DNA from: Burkholderia gladioli | Lineage (GTDB): Bacteria > Pseudomonadota > Gammaproteobacteria > Burkholderiales > Burkholderiaceae | Reading direction: 5' to 3' | Length of the DNA stretch: 20,361 nt | Assembly: GCA_009914575.1 (NCBI GenBank) | Contig: WNEB01000007.1 | Location: 1 to 20,361 of the forward strand | Shown here: in pieces, positions 16,185-20,361 of the stretch | Position numbering within the stretch: position 1 is the first letter of the stretch | Layout of the letters: every line of letters begins with the position of its first letter | Notes under the pieces: model-generated | The model's input: only the letters and a program-made list of their open reading frames with translations | Database searches by the model: none | What the model was told of the DNA's origin: nothing | Made by a program: the position numbers and the translations under genes

Positions 16185-16478
16185 ATGCCGATTTACGCCT
16201 ACCGTTGCGATGCGTGCGGTTTCGCGAAGGACGTGCTCCAGAAGATGAGCGACGCGCAGTTGTCCGTGTGCCATGAGTGCGGGAAGGATGCTTTCCGCAA
16301 GCAGGTCACGGTCGCCGGCTTCCAGTTGAAGGGTTCGGGCTGGTACGTGACCGATTTCCGTGGCGGCTCCGGCGGTGCGAGCGCGCCGGCCACCGGCGCG
16401 GCAGGCGGCGAATCGTCGGGCGGCGGCGAAGCGGCCCCGGCGGCCAGCGCCGCGCCGGCTGCCTCCAGCGACACCTGA
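16185..16478 (+). CDS. FmdB-family zinc-ribbon protein
   Basis: The protein has 97 residues. The first 45 are the small zinc-ribbon domain (MPIYAYRCDACG...CHECG), with Cys8/Cys11 and Cys29/Cys32 as the probable zinc ligands. The SGWYVTDFR that follows is typical of the family. The remaining 40 residues are Gly/Ala/Ser low complexity. Its function in bacteria is unclear; the name comes from a putative regulator in methylotroph formamidase clusters. In beta- and gammaproteobacteria it commonly sits just before a DUF502 gene and aspS, as here. The start at 16185 follows GGGAAAA weakly, but it is the only Met before the ribbon. Confidence 0.9.
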   Translation: MPIYAYRCDACGFAKDVLQKMSDAQLSVCHECGKDAFRKQVTVAGFQLKGSGWYVTDFRGGSGGASAPATGAAGGESSGGGEAAPAASAAPAASSDT

Positions 16479-16484
16479 TCGTCC

Positions 16485-16535
16485 GGCGCCCGGTACGGGT
16501 GCCGGCTTGTTCGTGCCGGGCGCGGCGCGTTTTTT
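16485..16535 (+). other. Two mutually exclusive hairpins before the DUF502 gene, possible attenuator
   Basis: Hairpin A, GGCGCCCG (16485-16492) with CGGGTGCC (16496-16503), leaves a three-base loop. Hairpin B, CGCCCGG (16487-16493) with CCGGGCG (16516-16522), uses the same left arm and is followed seven bases later by six T (16530-16535). Only one of them can form at a time, which is the architecture of a terminator/antiterminator. It may equally be an ordinary leaky terminator after the FmdB gene. Confidence 0.4.
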
Positions 16536-16545
16536 CCGACGGCAG

Positions 16546-17196
16546 ATGATGAAGAAGACGACCCTCAAAACCGTATTCCTGACCGGCCTGCTGGTCCTCG
16601 TCCCGCTCGCGATCACGTTGTGGGTGCTCGGCTCGGTGATCGGCATCATGGATCAGACGCTGCTGCTGCTGCCGGAATCGTGGCAGCCCGAGCGCGTGCT
16701 CGGCTTCCATCTGCCGGGCATCGGCGCGGTGCTGACGCTGGCGTTCATCTTCGTCGTCGGCCTGGCCACGCAGAACTTCATCGGCCAGAAGCTCGTCACC
16801 TGGTGGAACGCCGTGGTGCGTCATATCCCGGTGGTCGGGCCGATCTACACCAGCGTCAAGCAGGTGTCGGACACCCTGCTATCGAGCAGCGGCAATGCGT
16901 TTCGCAAGGCGCTGCTGCTCGAGTATCCGCGTCGCGGCTCCTACACGATCGCGTTTCTGACCGGCGCGCCGGGCGGCGACGTGGTCAATCACCTGAAGGA
17001 AGATTACGTGAGCGTCTACGTGCCGACCACGCCGAACCCCACGTCCGGCTTTTTCCTGATGGTGCCGAAAAGCGAAGTCGTCGAACTCGACATGTCGGTC
17101 GACGCCGCGCTGAAGTACATCGTCTCGATGGGCGTCGTCGCGCCGTCGGTGCCCGTGCCCGCACCCGCGCGTCCGCCCGTCGAGCCTCCGCTGTAA
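16546..17196 (+). CDS. DUF502 family inner-membrane protein
   Basis: The protein has 216 residues. Two transmembrane segments lie near the N-terminus: about 5-28 (TLKTVFLTGLLVLVPLAITL) and 55-76 (IGAVLTLAFIFVVGLATQNF). A family-typical soluble part follows, with VPVVGPIYTSVKQ-like IPVVGPIYTSVKQVSDTL, the FPR/YPRRGSYTIAFLTG region, and VYVPTTPNPTSGFFLMVP. The C-terminus is a Pro/Val/Ala tail. DUF502 proteins have no settled biochemical role. Two adjacent Mets (16546, 16549) compete and neither has a clear ribosome site. The gene lies 52 bases before aspS and downstream of the FmdB gene, a conserved trio in this bacterial group, so shared transcription is likely. Confidence 0.9.
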   Translation: MMKKTTLKTVFLTGLLVLVPLAITLWVLGSVIGIMDQTLLLLPESWQPERVLGFHLPGIGAVLTLAFIFVVGLATQNFIGQKLVTWWNAVVRHIPVVGPIYTSVKQVSDTLLSSSGNAFRKALLLEYPRRGSYTIAFLTGAPGGDVVNHLKEDYVSVYVPTTPNPTSGFFLMVPKSEVVELDMSVDAALKYIVSMGVVAPSVPVPAPARPPVEPPL

Positions 17197-17248
17197 TGCC
17201 CGGGTGCGAGTTGCGCCCCGTTGATCAAACCGAACGAAAGCAAACATC

Positions 17249-19051
17249 ATGTCGATGCGAACTGAATACTGCGGTCTCGTGACCGAACACCTGCTGGGTC
17301 AAACCGTGTCGCTGTGCGGCTGGGTGCATCGCCGCCGCGATCACGGCGGTGTGATCTTCATCGACATGCGCGATCGTGAAGGCCTCGTGCAGGTGGTGTG
17401 CGATCCGGATCGCGCGGACATGTTCGCGGCGGCCGAGGGCGTGCGCAACGAGTTCTGTATCCAGATCAAGGGTCTCGTGCGCGGCCGTCCGGACGGTACG
17501 ATCAACGCGGGCCTGAAGAGCGGCAAGATCGAGGTGCTGTGCCACGAATTGACGGTGCTGAACCCGTCGATCACGCCCCCGTTCCAGCTCGACGACGACA
17601 ACCTGTCGGAAACCACGCGCCTGACGCACCGCGTGCTCGACCTGCGCCGCCCGCACATGCAGAACAACCTGCGTCTGCGGTACCGCGTGGCGATCGAGGT
17701 CCGCAAGTATCTCGACGCGCAAGGCTTCATCGACATCGAAACGCCGATGCTGACCAAGAGCACGCCGGAAGGCGCGCGCGACTACCTGGTGCCGTCGCGC
17801 ACCAACGCCGGCCAGTTCTTCGCGTTGCCGCAATCGCCGCAGCTGTTCAAGCAGCTGCTGATGGTCGCGAACTTCGACCGTTACTACCAGATCACCAAGT
17901 GCTTCCGCGACGAAGACCTGCGTGCCGACCGTCAGCCCGAGTTCACGCAGATCGACTGCGAAACCTCGTTCCTCGGCGAGCAGGAAATCCGCGACCTGTT
18001 CGAGGAAATGATCCGTCACGTCTTCAAGACGACGATCGGCGCCGAACTGGCCGCCACGTTCCCGGTCATGCCGTATTCGGAAGCGATGGCGCGTTTCGGC
18101 TCGGACAAGCCCGACCTGCGCGTGAAGCTCGAATTCACCGAACTGACCGACGCGATGAAGGATGTCGACTTCAAGGTGTTCAGCGCACCGGCCAACACGC
18201 AGGACGGTCGCGTCGCGGCGCTGCGCGTGCCGAAGGGCAGCGAAATGACGCGCGGCGACATCGACGGCTACACCGAATTCGTGCGCATCTACGGCGCGAA
18301 GGGCCTGGCCTGGATCAAGGTCAATGAAAAGGCGAAGGGCCGCGATGGCCTGCAAAGCCAGATCGTCAAGAATCTGCACGACGCCTCGATCGCCGCGATC
18401 CTCGAGCGCACCGGCGCGCAGGATGGCGACATCATATTCTTCGCGGCCGACCGCGCGAAGGTCGTCAACGACAGCCTCGGCGCACTGCGCCTGAAGATCG
18501 GCCATTCGGAATTCGGCAAGGCCAACGGCCTCGTCGAATCGGGCTGGAAGCCGCTGTGGGTGGTCGATTTCCCGATGTTCGAGTACGACGAGGACAACGA
18601 GCGCTACGTGGCCGCTCACCACCCGTTCACGAGCCCGAAGGACGAGCACCTCGAATACCTCGAGACCGACCCGGGCCGCTGCCTGGCGAAGGCCTACGAC
18701 ATGGTGCTGAACGGCTGGGAAATCGGCGGCGGTTCGGTGCGGATCTTCCAGGAAGACGTGCAGAGCAAGGTGTTCCGCGCGCTGAAGATCGGCGCGGAAG
18801 AAGCGCAGGCGAAGTTCGGCTTCCTGCTCGACGCGCTGCAATACGGCGCGCCGCCGCACGGCGGTATCGCGTTCGGCCTGGACCGCATCGTCACGATGAT
18901 GGCCGGCGCCGATTCGATCCGCGACGTGATCGCGTTCCCGAAGACCCAGCGCGCGCAGGATCTGCTGACGCAGGCGCCGAGCCCGGTCGACGAGCGCCAG
19001 CTCAAGGAACTGCATATCCGTCTGCGCCAGCCGGAACAGCCGAAGGCCTGA
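17249..19051 (+). CDS. aspS: Aspartyl-tRNA synthetase
   Basis: The gene is complete at 600 residues, the usual size for bacterial-type AspRS. The N-terminal OB-fold anticodon-binding domain (about 1-110, with [19 protein letters not shown]) is followed by the class II catalytic core. Motif 2 is [18 protein letters not shown] near 220-237. The GAD insertion is about 290-410, and motif 3 is GIAFGLDRI near 539. It attaches aspartate to tRNA-Asp in the cytoplasm. The His after RRRD (residue 32) corresponds to His31 of the Pseudomonas aeruginosa enzyme, which is linked to relaxed tRNA specificity. E. coli has Leu there. A non-discriminating AspRS working with GatCAB is therefore likely (inference). 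The start at 17249 has GAAAG upstream. A strong terminator follows. Confidence 0.97.
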   Translation: MSMRTEYCGLVTEHLLGQTVSLCGWVHRRRDHGGVIFIDMRDREGLVQVVCDPDRADMFAAAEGVRNEFCIQIKGLVRGRPDGTINAGLKSGKIEVLCHELTVLNPSITPPFQLDDDNLSETTRLTHRVLDLRRPHMQNNLRLRYRVAIEVRKYLDAQGFIDIETPMLTKSTPEGARDYLVPSRTNAGQFFALPQSPQLFKQLLMVANFDRYYQITKCFRDEDLRADRQPEFTQIDCETSFLGEQEIRDLFEEMIRHVFKTTIGAELAATFPVMPYSEAMARFGSDKPDLRVKLEFTELTDAMKDVDFKVFSAPANTQDGRVAALRVPKGSEMTRGDIDGYTEFVRIYGAKGLAWIKVNEKAKGRDGLQSQIVKNLHDASIAAILERTGAQDGDIIFFAADRAKVVNDSLGALRLKIGHSEFGKANGLVESGWKPLWVVDFPMFEYDEDNERYVAAHHPFTSPKDEHLEYLETDPGRCLAKAYDMVLNGWEIGGGSVRIFQEDVQSKVFRALKIGAEEAQAKFGFLLDALQYGAPPHGGIAFGLDRIVTMMAGADSIRDVIAFPKTQRAQDLLTQAPSPVDERQLKELHIRLRQPEQPKA

Positions 19052-19088
19052 GTGCCGCGCGCCGCGTGAAGCGCGGCGCCGCCAGACG

Positions 19089-19124
19089 AAAAACCCTGCC
19101 GGTGGCAACGCCGGCAGGGTTTTT
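19089..19124. terminator. Bidirectional rho-independent terminator after aspS
   Basis: AAAAACCCTGCCGG (19089-19102) pairs perfectly with CCGGCAGGGTTTTT (19111-19124) around an eight-base loop. It gives a GC stem with A/T tails on both strands. It terminates aspS rightward and could terminate the leftward LysR gene. A shorter GC hairpin without T tail precedes it near 19059-19080. Confidence 0.92.
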
Positions 19125-19139
19125 ATTGATTACGGCCGT

Positions 19140-19992
19140 TCACGCCAGCGCGAGGAAATGCGCGAGACACGGGTTGCGGTTCGATGGCGACCACACCAGC
19201 GCATGCTCGATGGTCGGCGCGTCGACGAGCGGGCGGAACGCGACGCCGACCCATTGCGCACGCCGCATCGAGGGGGCACCAGCGCCACGCCGACGCCTTC
19301 GTCCACGAGTCCTAGCCGGTCTGCTGCAATTGCACTTCGAGCCGGATGTTCGGCTCGAAGCCGCCCAGTTGCCGACAATGGTCGACGATCGCCGCGCGCA
19401 GCGTGGGCGCCACGGCCTCGACGACCGCCACGAACGGCTCCTCGGCAAGCTCGGCGATCCGCAGCCTGCGCGCCCGGGCGCGCGGATGGTTGCGCGACAG
19501 CGCGACGCACAACGGTTCGGTCACCACCGTGCGCTGTTCGAGGTTCGCGAGCGGCGAGCCGGGGAACAGGATGGCGGCGTCGATATGACCGTTCAGCACC
19601 TGCTCGGCCAGATCGTTCGAGACGGTTTCGCGCAGGTGCAGCGCCACGTCGGGCCAGGCCGCGCCGAATTCGCGCGCGTAGCGCGGCACCACGCTGTAGG
19701 CGGCGCACATCGTGAAGCCGATCGTCAGCTTGCCCGCCGCGCCCGAGGCGGCGACGCGCGCGTGGTGCGCGGCGCGCTCGATCGATGCGAGGATCCGCCT
19801 TCGCGTCGTCGCGGAAGCGCTCGCCGGTCGGCGTCAGCGTGACGCCGCGCGGCCCGCGTTCGACCAGCGTGACGCCGAGCGAGGCCTCGAGCGCCGCGAT
19901 CTGGCGCGACAACGGCGGCTGGGACAGGTTCAGCCGCGACGCGGCGCGGCCGAAATGGCCGGTTTCGGCGAGCACGACGAAATTGATCTTGC
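19140..19992 (-). pseudogene. LysR-family transcriptional regulator, disrupted by an IS3-type insertion and indels
   Basis: The N-terminal winged HTH is clear: FVVLAETGHFGRAASRLNLS, then QPPLSRQIAALEASLGVTLV and TPTGERF. The effector-binding domain follows in another frame (MCAAYSVVPRYAREFGAAWP, IAELAEEPFVAVVEA), and the C-terminal RRAQWVGVAFRPL...HFLALA in a third. I place indels near 19790-19798 (one base gained), near 19312 (a TAG stop where the family has the LGLVDEGVGVALVP segment) and near 19270-19276 (one base lost in a G run). At the 5' end the IS3-type element cuts in just before FVVLAE, removing the start. Intact relatives are about 300 residues and often control aromatic or amino-acid catabolism; the target here is unknown. 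The gene converges on aspS. Confidence 0.85.
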
Positions 19993-20158
19993 CCCTGATT
20001 TACGGACACCTATCTAAGCGACATTGGCCAGCTCGTACTGCTCTGGGCTGAGGTAGCCCAGGGTCGAGTGCAGCCGGATCCGATTGTAGTCAACCTCAAT
20101 GTAGTCAAACACATGAGCCTTGGCCTGCTCCCGTGTGGCGAGGTGTTCACCATGGATG
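19993..20158 (-). mobile_element. Remnant of an IS3-family element (right end and transposase C-terminus)
   Basis: The minus strand carries the last 48 or so codons of an IS3-type OrfB (DDE integrase), then a short end sequence, AGGTGTCCGTAAATCAGGGG, and the LysR coding sequence. The outer boundary near 19992 is approximate. At its other side the element is cut at 20158/20159 by the second repeat, so most of it is missing from the window. The element is thus both the disruptor of the LysR gene and itself disrupted. Confidence 0.8.
20014..20158 (-). pseudogene. IS3-family transposase OrfB, C-terminal fragment
   Basis: The fragment reads [20 protein letters not shown], then [20 protein letters not shown] and YELANVA before the stop at 20014. 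The [19 protein letters not shown] ending is diagnostic for IS3-family integrases. The catalytic DDE residues lie upstream and are not in the window. Where the family usually has a TEMVHGEH-like start to this segment, the coding sequence switches to the foreign repeat. Confidence 0.85.
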
Positions 20159-20361
20159 GGCGGTGTCCCAAACGTAGTTGAAGGTTGAAGGCGGCGGTTC
20201 CCGTAGGAATCCGAGAGAATCGGGTTTCCAGGATCAACCTCCCGAATAGGAGAACCGCCGAAATGAAGCCTACCAAGAAACCGAACCGTCGTGCTGATGC
20301 TGAGTTTCGTGTTGTTGGTAAACAAGAGCACGAAGCGCTGCGCGCGGGCCTTGCCGAGCAA
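20159..20361 (+). mobile_element. End of an IS-like repeat, right copy (partial, inserted in IS3 remnant)
   Basis: This is the inverted partner of 1-216, starting GGCGGTGTCCCAAACGTAG. It reads rightward, out of the window, and stops at the edge only 13 bases short of the extent seen in the left copy. It differs from the left copy at three positions in about 200, one of them the Phe/Cys codon. The junction falls inside the IS3 transposase coding sequence. Its family is unknown to me. Confidence 0.75.
20263..20361 (+). CDS. N-terminal fragment of an unidentified IS-encoded protein (right copy)
   Basis: The ATG at 20263 is preceded by AGGAG. The frame stays open for 33 codons to the window edge, with the sequence [15 protein letters not shown] then [18 protein letters not shown]. 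It has the same start and ribosome site as the left copy at 112. It is most likely the first reading frame of the IS; too little is present for a family assignment. Confidence 0.5.
   Translation, partial: MKPTKKPNRRADAEFRVVGKQEHEALRAGLAEQ

Noticed and set aside
17225..19108. A 627-codon antisense open frame across aspS
   Set aside because: Same composition effect; the aspS frame has all class II motifs and the antisense product has none.
1..20361. Classical composite transposon
   Set aside because: The segment holds essential chromosomal genes in normal order (ilvA, ubiE, ubiB, aspS), so it is more likely an ordinary chromosomal stretch bounded by IS copies.

Overview
The window reads as chromosomal DNA of a betaproteobacterium of the Burkholderia group. 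Codon third positions are very GC-rich, and the housekeeping order ilvA-queF, FAD/Fe-S oxidase, HIT, DUF971, ubiE, Tim44-like, ubiJ, ubiB, FmdB, DUF502, aspS is what I know from Burkholderia chromosomes. The species cannot be fixed from the sequence. The mix of IS copies and broken genes suggests a lineage with relaxed selection, such as a host-restricted or recently bottlenecked strain (inference).

Layout. 1-216: end of an unidentified IS-like repeat that truncates a fold-type III PLP amino-acid deaminase (217-700, minus). 805-3731: RpiR-type regulator (intact), N-acyl-D-amino-acid deacylase (several frameshifts) and a RidA-family gene (one frameshift). 3807-6174 (minus): queF, damaged by three small indels, downstream of intact ilvA. 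6175-6661: leader/promoter region with a strong nested hairpin and no convincing gene. 6662-11160: a 1342-residue FAD/iron-sulphur oxidase and a HIT protein. 11146-11403: a hairpin-rich segment bounded by 22-bp inverted repeats, MITE-like. 11438-17196: DUF971 protein, ubiE, Tim44-like membrane protein, ubiJ, ubiB, FmdB zinc ribbon and DUF502 membrane protein. 17249-19051: aspS with a strong terminator. 19140-20361: a LysR gene broken by indels and by an IS3-family element, itself interrupted by a second, inverted copy of the left-end repeat.

How the genes work together. Deaminase, deacylase and RidA form a plausible N-acyl-D-amino-acid salvage route: the deacylase frees a D-amino acid, the PLP enzyme deaminates it, and RidA would handle the imine. 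RpiR is the probable local regulator. All three enzyme genes are disrupted while the regulator is open. UbiE, UbiJ and UbiB serve aerobic ubiquinone synthesis. IlvA starts isoleucine synthesis, QueF makes the queuosine precursor preQ1, and AspRS charges tRNA.

Indels cluster in the accessory flanks (about 2.1-4.6 kb and 19.2-19.8 kb). The roughly 15 kb of core genes between them reads through cleanly. That pattern argues for real decay rather than uniform sequencing error, though raw reads would be needed to prove it. I saw no tRNA, rRNA or CRISPR array. The most unexplained structure is the inverted-repeat-bounded segment at 11146-11403.
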